Shown in pieces: positions 37,545 to 49,854 of a DNA stretch of 64,000 nucleotides (position 1 is the stretch's first letter; each line of letters starts with the position of its first letter). The notes below the pieces were generated by a model. It did no database searches. It worked only from the letters and a program-made list of their open reading frames with translations, and was not told the DNA's origin. Source of the DNA: Jacaranda mimosifolia (lineage: Eukaryota > Streptophyta > Magnoliopsida > Lamiales > Bignoniaceae); contig CM032117.1 in NCBI GenBank assembly GCA_018894105.1, forward strand, positions 38,296,501-38,360,500, given 5' to 3'. Both the position numbers and the translations under genes were made by a program.

Positions 37545-37771
37545 TTTGAATCAGATTGGCAGGTTGGATTGGGTGAATTTGAGTTGGCGAGTTGACCAAA
37601 TAAAAATTAGGTCAACCCGAACCTAACCTGATACAATTCAGGTTGGGTTAGTGTTGAGCATTTTTGGGTTATCATCAGGTTGTGTTGGGTTAAGGTCACA
37701 AAAGTTAATGTTATACTTCTACTTCAACCTAACCCGAACCCGCACGACCCACCCAAATTGCCACCCCTAAC
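37545..37771. mobile_element. Truncated hAT-like MITE end
   Basis: The minus strand from 37771 reads TTAGGGGTGGCAATTTGGGT and continues with GGGTTCGGGTTAGG, a common plant hAT-like terminus. The left side has inverted GGTTGGGTTAG words but no clean second terminus. Confidence 0.4.
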
Positions 37772-37784
37772 ACCAATTCATTAT

Positions 37785-38230
37785 AAAATTAGTAAAGCCC
37801 AATTAATAAAAAAGGAGTTGCTAATGCCCAATTAATCAACTCTACAATTTGAAGTCAAACCCAATTCTTTACTAGATGACATTAATTTACTAAAAAATCG
37901 GTGAACTCATATTAATAAAAGAAAAGTTGCAAAAACACAATTAATCAATTCTTTAAATTAATGTCAGATCCAATTCATTTTGAAATTCAATTCACTAATT
38001 TACTAGAATAATTATTGAAGCTCAATTAATGAAAAGGAAGTTGGTAAAACCCAATTAATGAATTCTTCAAATTAGTATGAAGCCCAATTTGCCAATTCAC
38101 TAAATTATTAGTTAAGCCCAACTAGTAAAAAAAAAAAATGCTGGACAATCCAAAGTAATCAATTATTTGAACTAATGTGAAGCCCAATTAATAAAAAAAT
38201 AAGCTCAGTTCCTTGAAGAAAGCCTGATTC
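37785..38230 (+). repeat. Degenerate tandem repeat, unit about 115-120 bp
   Basis: Four diverged units share AAGCCCAATTAATAAAA, a GTTG..AA.CCCAATTAATCAATTC segment and TTTACTAAA. They lie just inside the right subterminal zone of the CACTA element. Confidence 0.6.
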
Positions 38231-38564
38231 ATCATTTACCTCACTTGCTCTTACAATGAAGCCTAATTCACCACTTAATTTACTATAAATTTGGTCAAAT
38301 CTATTTCATAAACGAAAACTCCCAATTCATTGAATAATTCACAAAAAAAGTTATAAAGCCCAATATTTTAAAGAAATTGGCCCAACTAATGGATTATTCA
38401 CTTCAAATTTCTTCAAGCTCAATCTTTAAAATAAAATACAATTAAGTAATAATTCACTAAAAAATTGGTTAAGCCCAATCAACAAATTCTTTACATTATT
38501 GTGAAGTCCATTTCTTGAACAAAAGCCCAACCCACAAGTATTAGTAAAAATTTCATTTAATATT

Positions 38565-38959
38565 TATTACAACTAGTAACAAAAATCATTGTTACCATAT
38601 GTGTACAATTGATATTTGGAGGGAAGTTAATTAAAGTTTAGTAACTAAAAACTTCATTACAATATATTTTATTTGTAACAAATATTTTGTTGCTACAAAA
38701 TGTACAAAATTTTGTTAGAAATAATATCTTCTTATATGACAGAAAATGTTATATGTAACAAAATAACATTTTCCGTAATGAATTATTATTTAGTTACGAA
38801 CATAAAAAATTTAAGGTAACAAATTTCAGTTAAAGATAATAAGACTTTTACTTTGTTACTCAATAAAATGTTATTTGTATACAATAAATCTAACATATGT
38901 AACGAATTTTACCTTAGTTACTAAAATTTTTGTCATGTGAGGTGCAATTTGTTGTAGTG
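38565..38959 (-). repeat. Right subterminal repeat region of the CACTA element
   Basis: About ten GTTAC/GTAAC words occur in 400 bp, ending in the terminal CACTACAACAAATTGCAC (inverted). They match the words of the left subterminal zone. Confidence 0.65.
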
Positions 38960-40276
38960 CCGGCTGCCTACATGTTGAAGAGAAAGCTCTAAGTTTATGT
39001 TTCTCTATCTTATAAATTTGGAGTTTGATTAACCAATGGAATAATTTGTCACTCGATTTTATGATAATGAGTTTGGGTAATCTAAAATACAAATTTATCC
39101 TAAAATCCAGCCCTTTCCATTTAAAATAATTTATTAAAATCTAAAATTAGATTAATTAGTTTAAATATGACCTTCACTGAGTTAAACCAAAAGCAATGCA
39201 TGAATTTGGTGTTAATGAGAACCCGATATGACAATTACAGGAGGAGTGGCCCGAATTGGAACGTGTCCTTGAGATAGGTTAAGGTACTTTTGAAAAGCAG
39301 AGGAGCTTTATGAAGGGGCAATTTTGGCTGACCCATGTGATGGAGATGTGTGTTTACTTACGTAGATCTAATATGGGAGACACAAAAAGATGTTGTTAGA
39401 CTTGAGGCTTATTTTGATCAAGCTGTTGTGAATTTGATGCACTCTGCTTTTTTCAATGGTTCAAAGTTGTAAAATGACATTTATAAATTGAATTGATAAT
39501 ATTAGCAATAGATAGTTTATGGTTCTATTACATCATATATAAAAGTATTATATATTTGAAACTTGTAAGTTTTAAAAAATTAATACATATATTTACATGT
39601 ATAAATATTTCTTTCTTTATTAATAATATTATTTTCTTATATACAAAAGTTAGATAGTATTTTTTGCTTAAAAAATATTCTTTAATAGTTTGAAAATGAT
39701 AAAGTCAATCTAAGGAGTTTAATCCCATTAAGTCTCAATTTTAAGATGAATTAGATCTGAATCATAGAAATCTTAATAAATCCTACAATGACATAACATT
39801 TTGAAACTCCTCACTATTCAAAATGAGCAATGAGCAAAGCCTCAATTGACTGAAATATGATTAAGTAACAAGACACTAAGGATTTTTTTCTTTTTTTTTT
39901 TAACAAAAATAATTTTTAGAAGTGGGTATATATAATATGATAATAATTGAGATTTAAAATATGTTTCTCTCCTCCATTTTATTAGGTTTCTGGAAACCTA
40001 TAGAGTTAATTAAATATAATATTTTTTATATTTCATCAATAAAATGTAAGATTAAAAATATTAAAATATCACTGTAAACAATATCTTATTTGAATTAGAA
40101 AATTTCTTCCTCCTTCAAATCATCTTCTATGAAAATATATTGGATATTAATGCACTTACCCTTCTTCATCACATATATTTTAACTAGTTTTGTAGGTTTA
40201 AATCCAGCCCTAAACTTCTATTGTGCTTCGTTAAGGCCATGAATCTTTTCTCCAATCAGGTTAACTTTGAGTTTAC
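38960..40276. other. Unassigned stretch right of the CACTA element
   Basis: No gene supported. 39230-39480 is less AT-rich than its surroundings and could be decayed coding DNA, but I recognise nothing in it. Confidence 0.35.
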
Positions 40277-42720
40277 CTAGAGAAGATAGTTTAGCAAAAT
40301 TATAGCTAGACTCTCGAGTTTTCTATATGCCTTAAGATTGAAATTCCCCTTGAGTTCTTTGTAAGAAACTCTTGCAAAAGATGGTCCATTATGGGTTGAT
40401 GAGCTAATGTTAACAATAGACGTGGTGAATTCCTTCTTCAAAGTTTGATAGTCATTTGACTCTACTATCTTTAGCCAGTACCATTTGATTGAACATATAC
40501 TCAAAGCAGAACTTGTTCTTTTCCTTGGCATAATTGAGGGGTATATAAAAAAGGTTGGTAAGTTAGGCTCATCCTTAAACTCCGTCATTTTGTTTGTTGA
40601 AGCCTCACACTCAGCCTTATACAACAAACTTGTCTTCCTTAAATGGGGTGGCTACCTAAAGTTCTTGTTGATTGTACTTCATCTATTGAGTTGGGCTCTA
40701 GAAAGAATTAAGCATCAAAAAAGTACAAGTCTACTTCAGTTAATTTTTTTTACATCTATGTCAAACTCCCACAACTTTTTAATTTTTTTAATATTTAAAG
40801 TATTAATGAAGAGTGAAAGAGATCACCCCATTCTCATGAAGCATGGTTGTTCCAAAAGTAGACGATAAAAGGTTATTGCATCGATGATATTAGATAGAGT
40901 GCTTGCTTTAAACTCCTCAATCGTGAGGTCTAAACAAATCATACCAATAGCTCATTGGTCTTCTTCATCAAAACCTTAAATAATTAGATGACTAATAGAT
41001 ACTTCCACTATAGAAATTCTCAATTGCTTCATGATGGAATTTGGCTTGATATTAGCAATAGATCCTCCATTGATGAGTATGTGATTAACCTTCTACTCCT
41101 GTATGAATCCTACAAGAAAAAAAAGTCATATTGTGAAGCTTTAAATCCAAACACAAATCGTCCTCGTTTGTAAAGCCAATAGTGGTGCAACAAGAAGTAG
41201 AGTGTTACTCCTCAACTTCATAAGATATACTGTATGTTGTCATAACACTTTGATCTAAGAATTCTTTCAAAAAAGAAGTCCTATAAAGTCATATGATTTC
41301 TTTCGTAACTCACCAATAAATTCTCTAACAATTTGGAGTCTTTAAACTCTTCATCATCTTTGGTTGAGGACACCTAGCCACATTTGAGATCTTTGATGAT
41401 AATGAATGGAATTGGTTACACATCCTCTTTTCCTTTGCCGATAAATCAAAAGAATCCACTCGCTACTATCTTCAATTTCAAAAGTGACAATTGTGTCCAA
41501 CTTAATCACTTCATCAGCAAACAAAGTCTTCATTAGTACTAGGTCCAAACTCCCGAATTGAAGCACTGTTGATGCCCCCATAGGTGTAGGTGAGGTAAAG
41601 ACATTTTTCATGCCCTGCAGAACATACGTGGCATCTACTAGTGCTATAGCACTACCAAGGTTTGAGCTAACAACATCTTCAATGGCAAGAATTATGTTTT
41701 TTATCCCTTGCCAGTCCATCATCTTATCTTTAAAAATAAAGCACCTTCTTTTAGATGATTGACAACTAGATGATGCTTTTCATACTTTGGGCCATTCACT
41801 TTTCCAACTTCTTCAAGAAGTTTTGATTTCGATAGTTCAATCAACTTCCGAGCCAATAACCCATTAAAGATATGAGGGGTGTCAAAGTCTGTAAATGTGC
41901 ATTACCTTCATCATTTACTTGTCTATTGATGCATGTTGGCCTATAGCTTTCTCACTAGTCTTTATGTTGCTTGCAAGAATTTTGATAAAAGTCGCCTTGA
42001 TAACCATAAATTATTTGGTAGATGCCTTGTCATGTTTTTTGCTTCACTTTGAATATTTATTATCTTTTTTTTGGTCTTCCACAAGAATCCTGACTCCAAG
42101 ATTAGCAATGCTGAGTTCTAACTCATAGGCATCAGTGGTCAATCCCTTAAAAGTGCAAGGCTTGATTCACTAAAAAATGTAAATAAGTCCCTAGTGCATA
42201 TATTGGATACACATCTCTACCGCAAATATCTTTGAGAGTTTATATTTGTAGCTCGAACTTAATGCACATCAATGGTTGATGTAGTCTGCTACTGGCTTGT
42301 CTTTCAATTATTTTGTGTTGGTATGTTTAAATATACTCATAGTCTGGCGATTACTACAAAAGCAATTTAAGAATTTCTTTTCGAGATAAACCAATAGATT
42401 TTAACTCTATGTTGATGTACTAGTCAAAGGCACTACCTTTCAATAAAAGCATGAACTTTTTCAGAAAAAGATTGATATAAGTCCCTATATTGTTGCATGA
42501 CTCAGTGATATGAGTTACATGTTGTTTTATGTTGCCTTTCTATTAAACTATTAGAATTTTTGTGATTGACACCCTATTGACATTCTTAAAGAGTTTATTG
42601 GCTAGGTACAAGGTTTTGACTACATATAAAACCTTCAGAAGGCATGCTATAGTGTGCTCTAATGATATAGGCGATTGTTGCAACATAAAACACAAGCACC
42701 AATAAAAGATAAAAAATGAA
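40277..42720 (-). pseudogene. Ty3/gypsy gag-protease relic
   Basis: On the minus strand, gag-like text comes first (near 42600-42150: KFMLLLKGSAFD, NIELKSIGL, then QHKIIERQ), followed by the frame 41722-41354 (from MMDWQGIKNI) of unclear role, then a retropepsin-like region near 41100-40820: ILINGGSIANIKPNSIMKQL, then AIGMICLDLTIEEFKAS and FYRLLLEQPC. The active-site motif reads INGGS where IDGGS is expected, so the catalytic Asp is Asn here. The last frame is 40627-40277. No reverse transcriptase is recognisable, and stops are frequent. Confidence 0.65.
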
Positions 42721-43123
42721 GGAGAAATTTACTTTGACCTTTTATCTCCGGGAAAAGAAATAGTTAATTTTCATATTAAATTTAATAAATTTCAAATTAT
42801 AAATAAAAAAATTTAGATCAATAACTAATATATTACTTTATGCATGCCATTTTTTAATTAGTAAAAAATTAATTCATCTATAGTCCTCACTTTGCCCATT
42901 AGGATACATAGAGCAAATTATCCACTATATAGTCTTTATGGAAAAGAGAATTGGGCCAATAGGGAGAAACTAATTTATATGTAGGAGATATTGATTTATG
43001 TACTCGGGAAAGTTGATCCCACGAATTAAACTACTACGGTAAGTATTTTTGGTGAGATTAGATTGTGTCTCGATCTGCGACATGTGGTACATTTATTATG
43101 AGAATTATATTTAAGATTAGGGG
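42721..43123. other. Unassigned stretch
   Basis: No open frame or repeat recognised between the gypsy relic and the TIR elements. Confidence 0.35.
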
Positions 43124-44030
43124 TGTAAAGTGGGCCACAACCCTTGGATCCAATCTAAACCACATAATTTGGGTTGGATTGGGTTTAAACTTTTGAAAAT
43201 AGATTAAGGTGGGTGGTAGGGCTGTCAATGGATCATATTTTAATGCGAATCTGATTTGAATTCGATCCGAATTTTAAATTTTTTATCTGATTAAAATATT
43301 CGATGAATCAGATTAATTTTAAATGTTTGTGATTCAAAATAAGTGGATTGAATACGGAATTAAGTAATCTGACCTGTTAAATATCAAAATCTGAACTTTA
43401 ATAAGTTTTTATTAAATTAATACTCTTATATATAAAATTAATAAAGATTTTAAATAAAACTACATGTTACATTGATCTAATATCTATATTAACATCTATA
43501 TTATCCTATTAATATTGAGTCTTTAACCTAAAAAATAAGAGAGATACTAATAAAATGTCAAATATAATAATGTATAATAATTCACCTATGTATTCATATA
43601 ATGTGAAATAGGGGTTTAATATTCAAATATTTAACTTTTAGACTAGTATATAATAAAAGTTGTTAAAATTTCAAATATTATGTAAATTTACTTATAAATA
43701 CAATATTTTCATACAATCCAAAATTTAAAAAATATATACTAAAATAGGTCGAATTTTGGGTATCCATCGAATTTGGATTTGGTGCTGACTGACAAAGACC
43801 TTATAGGATATCCGGTCGGATTTGTATATAAATTTTGATAATCGAATTCAGATTCAAATATAACTGGTCAGATCCAAAGCTGACCCGTTGACAGCCCTAG
43901 TTGGTTAGACTAAGGTGGGTTTTATTTGATTTTGGGCTTAAAGTGGTTTGAAGTGGGATAAAAAGGGGTCCAATCAAATTTAATAATCACAAATCCATAT
44001 TATTTTGACTTCCTCATTTTTGTCAAAGTC
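43124..44030. mobile_element. hAT-like TIR element interrupted by another TIR element
   Basis: Starts AGGGGTGTAAAGTGGGCCAC. Its text (GGTGGGTTTTATTTG and similar) resumes after 43899, so the element at 43217-43899 sits inside it. The right terminus is not identified. Confidence 0.4.
43217..43899. mobile_element. TIR element of 683 bp (TAGGGCTGTCAATGG family)
   Basis: The left end TAGGGCTGTCAATGG matches the inverted right end TAGGGCTGTCAACGG. The inside is AT-rich with GAATTCGATCCGAATTTT-type repeated words and no ORF. The flanks give at best a degenerate 8-bp duplication. Related to 3268-3480 and to the ends of 1990-3692. Confidence 0.7.
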
Positions 44031-44226
44031 TCCTATTTTTGGATTGTTAATAATCTTTAAACATAATCATCTTGTACTTAGGCTAATTGTCTTAATTTTT
44101 TTTTTCAAAATATAAAAAGTATATGAATAACATCTGAGAGTTATAACAATAAACATTGTATCTACTAATTGAAAATGAATGTAAATTTAATTTGTTGCTT
44201 AACCTATAAAAGCATGTCAATAGTAA

Positions 44227-44676
44227 TGATATGCAATAGCCTAACAGGCCTAACCCATTAACAGTCAACCAGGTAAAAGATATGATATGGGACAACCCAA
44301 TTAGCTATCAGGCCCAGTCCATTAACAATTGACCAGGCGATTGATCGGGCCCAAATCCTCATTGGGCCATTTTGAGCACGAGTATCAAGACCTTGCCCAG
44401 TCGACTGGAGTGTGGTCAATCAGCTCGAGAATGACCATTCAGCCCTCAACCAGAAAGATTCAGATCCAATAGAGTTCCATCACTTCAACCAGAGCATAGA
44501 TAAAGAACTTGCAGGCAAAGGAAACATTTTGACCCTAGGAGGTCGATTAGAGCAGCATAGAGCAGTCCCACACCACTAGTCAAAGTCGTATTAAATGTGC
44601 CACAACCACATCTTTGTTGTATTAAATGCTCTGACAGACAGTGTGCCTCCGCATTAATGGTGCGTGCCCTCTCTTG
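44227..44676 (+). repeat. 5' LTR of element B, left part (U3)
   Basis: Runs up to CCCTCTCTTG, where the copia element begins. The LTR continues at 54373. It contains a 56-bp diverged duplication at its start (44227 and 44283) and CCAGTCGACTGG at 44397-44408. The left boundary is inferred only. Confidence 0.6.
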
Positions 44677-45745
44677 TGAAGGATAGAGTAGTATTAGGAT
44701 CCAAAATAATTCCAATAAAAATTGAAAATAACTAAGCTACTCATGTCCACGAGGATCATTTCATGCACATAATTCATATTTGGTGGAGAAAATACCTTGA
44801 AGAACTCGAAAATCAAGATAGATGGATGAACAACCTTCAACACATGAAGCTGTCATAGTTCTGGCGCAGCAGAAAGATCACCAGATTTCTCCAAGCTCCT
44901 CTTCAAGTTTTGATCTGAATTGTTTACAAGAAACTTACCACTCCCTAGGGATGATACAGTAAAAATTTCAGCCTGATTGGACTCCTCTAAGGTTGCTGAA
45001 AAATTGCCCAAAATCACTGCCAAAAATGGTTTCGGCAAAAGCAATAGTAGCCCAAGTGTGATGCCTCTAATGTCAAAGTCCACACACCAGTTGGATCACC
45101 TTTCCTCTACAATTTAGGCTGAATAAGTATGCAGAGGAATGGAGGAATGAAGGTAGGAGATGATGGAGGAAGAACAATTAGATGTAACAAAAAACAAAAT
45201 TTGTTGTGGTTGTTGAAAGAATCTTATCACACCAATTTTCAGCACTCTCTAGAAGTGTGTAATTAGTAGTGGATGCCCCCTCCCTCCATATCTCTATATA
45301 GAGCGAGGATCGTATGATGCCAAGGTGGCATCATACCTTCCTCAAGGTGGGGGTGTCACTGAGCATGTCATGTGGCATGATGTGATAAGTTGTGTGTGAA
45401 TTTGAATTTAATTTGGAATCTACATTTCATCATATGAAATGTCTTCCTATTAAATTCTAATTCCACATTAAATGAACTTTTCATTTAAATTCTCCCTACA
45501 AAAATATTCTCCAATTAATTAAATTAAACACTTTAATTTAATTAATATTCCTTTGACTTAACTCTTAAGTCAAAGTGCTTAACTCCTTAATCTAGTCAAA
45601 ACTAATTTAACTCTTAAATTAATTTGACCAATTGATAAGCATATAGCATCAATTAATTAACTCTTAATTAATTGATCTTAATTTAACTCTTAAATTAATT
45701 TGACCAATTTAATACTTAAATTGATCAAGCCAAAATGACATCAAT
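44677..45745 (-). repeat. 3' LTR of the copia element, truncated
   Basis: Collinear with 52153-53219 over about 1.07 kb, with roughly nine in ten bases alike by eye. Similarity stops abruptly at 45745, so the U3 half seen in the 5' LTR (53220-54367) is absent here. Confidence 0.85.
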
Positions 45746-46421
45746 TTTTCGGCTCGGCTCGGCTCGGCTCGGCTCGGCACGGCACGGCACGGCACGGGCT
45801 CGGATCCTGGTCTGGGTCTTGGGCTTTGGGCTTGGCTCAGGCCTTATCTTCTTGGGCCAGATTTAATTAATTATTTGGTTGGGCTTATTTCTTTTAATTA
45901 AATACAATTGGGCTTGTTTTATTTACTTATTAATTAAAAGTCCAATCAATTAAAGCCCGTTTGGATTTAATTACCTCCGATTTTAAATTAATTTCCAGAT
46001 TTTTCTGGAAATGTTTTTTCATCTTAAAAAACACAACGCTTGGTGTTTAAATTCCAGAACAGTCTAGAAATACCTTTCCAGTTTGAAATTGCAACTCTGA
46101 ACAGTTAAGGGTTGTGTCCAGTAGCTGCAAAGGCATAATCAGGGGACATGTTGAACTAACATGTCCATACAATGTGACTCTTGATCCTCTATATATTCAG
46201 CCCCTCACTTGTTGCATTACTCACTCGGAAATAATATACATTTCATAGCATCTTTCTTATCTTCTTCCTCATTTATCATATTCTGTTAAAAGAGTTTGGA
46301 GCATTCTTTCAGTTCGCTGGAGTCAAGTAGTTTGAAGTGCTACTACTGCTTGAACGTTAGTCGTTGTATCTTGGGAGGCAATAGCCATAAACCGTGAGCA
46401 CCGTAGCGGGGCTAATTTGCC
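45746..46421 (+). other. Foreign, LTR-like segment replacing the U3 of the copia 3' LTR
   Basis: Begins with a pentanucleotide microsatellite (five GGCTC then four GGCAC units, about 45748-45795), then GGGCTTGGGC-type text. A TATA-like CTATATATTC at 46189 and a downstream stretch ending CCGTGAGCACCGTAGCGGGG look like the R-U5 part of a plus-strand copia LTR. A 9-bp hairpin GGACATGTT/AACATGTCC is at about 46145-46167. The origin is inferred only. Confidence 0.45.
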
Positions 46422-48052
46422 TTAAGGAAAGAAAGTTACAAACTCTTGCCTCGACTTGCATTTGATCTTCAAGTTTACCAACACCATTTTCTCAAGATGT
46501 CCTTCAAAGACCTTTAGCCATAGGGGTTTAGTCAATGGATCTATTATATTCTCTTCCGAGGCAACCACTCGAATGTCGCCTCTATTAATGATCTCCCGGA
46601 TCAAATGATATCGGCTTAAAATGTGCTTGGATTTCTGATGAGATCTTGGCTCTTTGGCTTGTGCTATTACCCTATTGTTGTCACCAGAAGACAACTACTG
46701 GCTCAGCAATGCTAAGCATTACATTCAACTCTTGAATGAAGTTTTTTATCCAAACACCTTCCTTTGTAGCTTCCGAAGCCGCAATATATTCTGCCTCTGT
46801 GGTAGAATCGACTGTGGTGTCTTATTTGGAACTCTTACAACTAATCGTACCTCCATTGAGGTAAAATATAAATCTAGAAGTGAATTTTAGATCATCTAAA
46901 TTAGATTGGAAACTAGAATCCAAAAATTCCTCGAGTTTTAATTCTCCATTGCCGTACACGAGAAACAAGTCCTTAGTCCTTGTCAAGTACTTAAAGATTG
47001 TTTTCACGGTTATCCAATGACTCTCACCTGGATTAGATTGGAACCTATTTATAACACTTAGTGCTATACTCCCGATAGCGGAGGTATAAGGTATGTGGGA
47101 TATTCTTTATCTCTATTCCTCTGTCTTAGGGGTCTAGACTTGGAGAGACAAAGATTGTGTCCCATAGGGAGGAATCCCTTCTTGGATTCTTCCATACTAA
47201 ACCTCTTAGTATCTTATCAATGTACAGGGTTTGGAAAAACCCCAGCATCCTCTTAGATCTATTTCTATAGATACGTATTCCCAATACGTAAGACGCTTAT
47301 CCTAAATCCCTTATGAAGAATTGTGTAGATAACCATGCTTTAGTATACTCTAATATTCCTACCTCATTCCTAATGAGAAGGATGTCATCGACATACACCA
47401 CAATAAACTGTATAGAATTCCTACTAGTCTTTATGTACACATAAGGTTCATATACATTTTTGACAAAGCCAAATGATTTAACTATTTTGTCAAAACATAT
47501 GTTCCAAGTTCGGGACGCTTGCTTGAGTCTATAAATAGATCTTTGGAGTTTGCAAACCTTTTGCTCACTTTCCTTGGATGTAAAACCTTGTGGTTGCTCC
47601 ATATAATTTTTTTCTTCAATGTTGCCATTGAGAAAAGCGGTTTTAACATCTATTTGGCATATCTCATAGTCATAATATGTAGCTATAGCAAGTAAAATCC
47701 GAATAGACTTAGGCATTGCAATCGGTGAAAAAGTTTCCTCAACATCAATACCAGGCCTTTGAGTATAACCTTTCGCCACTAGTCGCACCTTAAATGTCAT
47801 TACCTCTCCATTAACTCCTAGCTTTTGCTTATAGATCCACTTGCAACCAACGAGAACTATTCCTTCTGGTGGATCTACCAAAGTCCATACTTTTTTAGAG
47901 TACATGGAGTCCATTTTGGATTTCATGGTTTCAAGCCAATGTCTCGAGTCTATGTCCAACATAGTTTCCTCATAAATCTTCGAATCCATATTCGATTGGC
48001 CCGTTTCATGAAGCAATCCGAACCTTTCATGTTTCTTCTTGATTTGGTCCAA
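46422..48052 (-). pseudogene. Copia reverse transcriptase and RNase H
   Basis: RT (48052-47297): WTLVDPPEGIVLVGCKWIYK, VKTAFLNGNIEE and the catalytic YVDDILL are intact, as is LAKG-type text VRLVAKGYTQ. After a break come 47007-46822 (the connection) and RNase H (46694-46422) with KEPRSHQKSKHILSRYHLIR and DPLTKPL. The enzyme would copy the element RNA into DNA in the cytoplasmic particle. Frame breaks at about 47290 and 46760 separate the parts, so no full enzyme is made. The end of the frame (KCKSRQEFVTFFP) may be read-through into foreign sequence. Confidence 0.9.
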
Positions 48053-48063
48053 CCTCTTAGAGG

Positions 48064-49627
48064 TTATGTGTTAGGCTCTTGATGTTCATTTGTTTCCCCC
48101 GCTTGTGGAATTTCTTGATCTTCTTGAACTTCATCAAATTCAATGATAACACCCTTTCTATCCAATAGAATTTCCTTTTCCAAAAAGTGGGCGTTCCTTG
48201 AAGCAAACACCTTTTGTTCCGAGGGATCATAAAAGCAATAACCCATAGACTTTCGAGGGTATCTCACAAACTTGTATAATGTGGATCTACTATCCAACTT
48301 GTCTCCCACTAAATATCTCACATAGGTGGGAGACCTCTAAGCTTCAGATCCAACTTGTCTCCCACTAAATATCTCACACAGACGGGAGACCCCCAAACTT
48401 TCAAATAATGGTAAGAGAATGCTTTGCCAAACTACATCTCATGTGGTGTCTTTGACACTGACTTTGAGGGTATTACATTTGGTAACCTCACCATCGTTTC
48501 TAAGATGTATCCCCAAAAGCATATGTATACATCGAAAAAGCTCATGATGGAACGTACCATGTCCAACAAGGTACGATTTCTCCTCTCGGCTACTCCATTG
48601 TGTTAGGGTGTGCCGGGTAGAGTCCATTGAGAAAGAATCTCATTCTCTTTTAGATAACCCAAGAAGTCGGTACTTAAGTTTTCGCCACCTTGATCCGATC
48701 TAAGATCTTTAATACTAAATCCCTTTTACTTTTCTACTTCACACTTATACTCTTTGAACTTTTCAAAGGCTTCAAACTTGTACTTCATAAGATACACATG
48801 TCCGAACCAAGTATAATCATCGTTGAAGGTGATGAAGTAAGAATAGCCACCTCTGCACTAACTCTTGGTGGGCCACATACGTCCGTATGGATCAAATTCA
48901 AACGACTTATGCTTTGCTCCATTTGTCCTATAAAAGGAGCCTTGGTCATTTTTCCCTTCAAACAAGATTCACAAGTAGGAAGGTCCTCAATGCCACTAAC
49001 ATTTAGTACTTTAAGAGCTATTAACTTGTTCATCTTACTTTTAGAGATATGCCCAAGTCTTGCATGCCATTGAATGACATCTTCTTGGTTATCTAATTTC
49101 CTTTTACTTGATTGAACGTGCTTCAATAAAAGTTGGGAATCCAATATGAACAATCCGTTATTCAATGTACCTTGAGCAATTAAAGAACCATTCTTTAATG
49201 CCTTCAACTTCCCATTAGATATAGAAAAATCATATCCTTCATTATCTAATTTAGGAATTGAAATAATGTTCTTAACAAGATTAGGTACATAATAACAAGG
49301 ATCACATACAATTTGGGAATTCCCCAAGTCTAACTTGATTACGCCTTGGACCATGGCCACAACTTTTGTTCCATTTCCTAAGTACAAGATCATATCCCCT
49401 TCATTGAAACTCTTTATTCTTTCTAAGCTTTGTAATGAAATACAAAGGTGAGAACCGCATGCGCTATCAAATACCCATGTGAAAGAATTGGTCGTTAAGT
49501 GTACTTCAATGAAGTACATACCTTTCTCAAGGGTGGCAAGGTAAGTCTTGCAATTTCTTTTCCAATATCTCTTTTCACCACAGTGGAAATAAACAACATC
49601 GGTCTTAGCCTCCTTGTTATTTTTCAA
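48064..49627 (-). pseudogene. Copia zinc knuckle, protease and integrase
   Basis: Frame 49627-48785. A zinc knuckle FHCGEKRYWKRNC (near 49590-49545) lacks the first Cys and the His of CCHC. The protease start WVFDSACGSHLC keeps its Asp (near 49468). The pre-integrase zinc domain is WHARLGHISKSKM ... CESCLKGK (near 49080-48935). The integrase core starts LIHTDVCGP (near 48885). The middle of the integrase is broken; C-terminal pieces follow at 48627-48439 and 48321-48064 (GYCFYDPSEQKVFASRNAHF). A 56-bp tandem duplication at 48294-48405 shifts the frame. These enzymes would process the polyprotein and insert the cDNA; this copy cannot. Confidence 0.88.
48294..48405. repeat. 56-bp tandem duplication inside copia pol
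   Basis: CCAACTTGTCTCCCACTAAA and the following bases occur at 48294 and again at 48350. Since 56 is not a multiple of three, the second copy puts the integrase C-terminus out of frame. Confidence 0.85.
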
Positions 49628-49854
49628 TTCCCTTTGAACTTTTCAAGGATTGCTCCCCTTTGGAGGAAGAACCTTTATTCCCTTTACCTCCCTTTCTGGC
49701 ACCCAAAGGACCCATAGACTTGGAGGAGAAAGCAAGTGTAAGAGGTTTATCTCCCTTTATAGTCTACTCAGCGGTCACCAATATATCAGCTAATTTATTA
49801 ATCGTTACTTCTTCCATCGACATGTAGAAGTTCATAATGAATTGGTCAAATGAA

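Larger units (their letters stand above)
26652..38959. mobile_element. CACTA (En/Spm-like) element of about 12.3 kb, non-autonomous as seen
   Basis: The left end CACTACAACAAATTACAC and the inverted right end CACTACAACAAATTGCAC match at 17 of 18 positions. Both subterminal regions are packed with GTTAC/GTAAC words, as expected for binding sites of the element's own proteins. No tnp2-like transposase is recognisable; one possible accessory-protein exon is at 29703-29860 (-). Other elements are nested inside. The 3-bp flanks (GGC left, CCG right) do not match, so the two ends may come from different insertions or a flank has changed. Confidence 0.75.

Noticed and set aside
43208..43908. 8-bp target duplication around 43217-43899
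   Set aside because: GTGGGTGG and GTTGGTTA agree at only 5 of 8 positions, too weak to claim.
44853..45083. 76-codon minus-strand frame (MDFDIRGITLGLLLLLPKPF), repeated at 52329-52547
   Set aside because: Lies in both copia LTRs, so its repetition reflects LTR duplication. Frame conservation is mildly curious, but length and composition do not support a gene.
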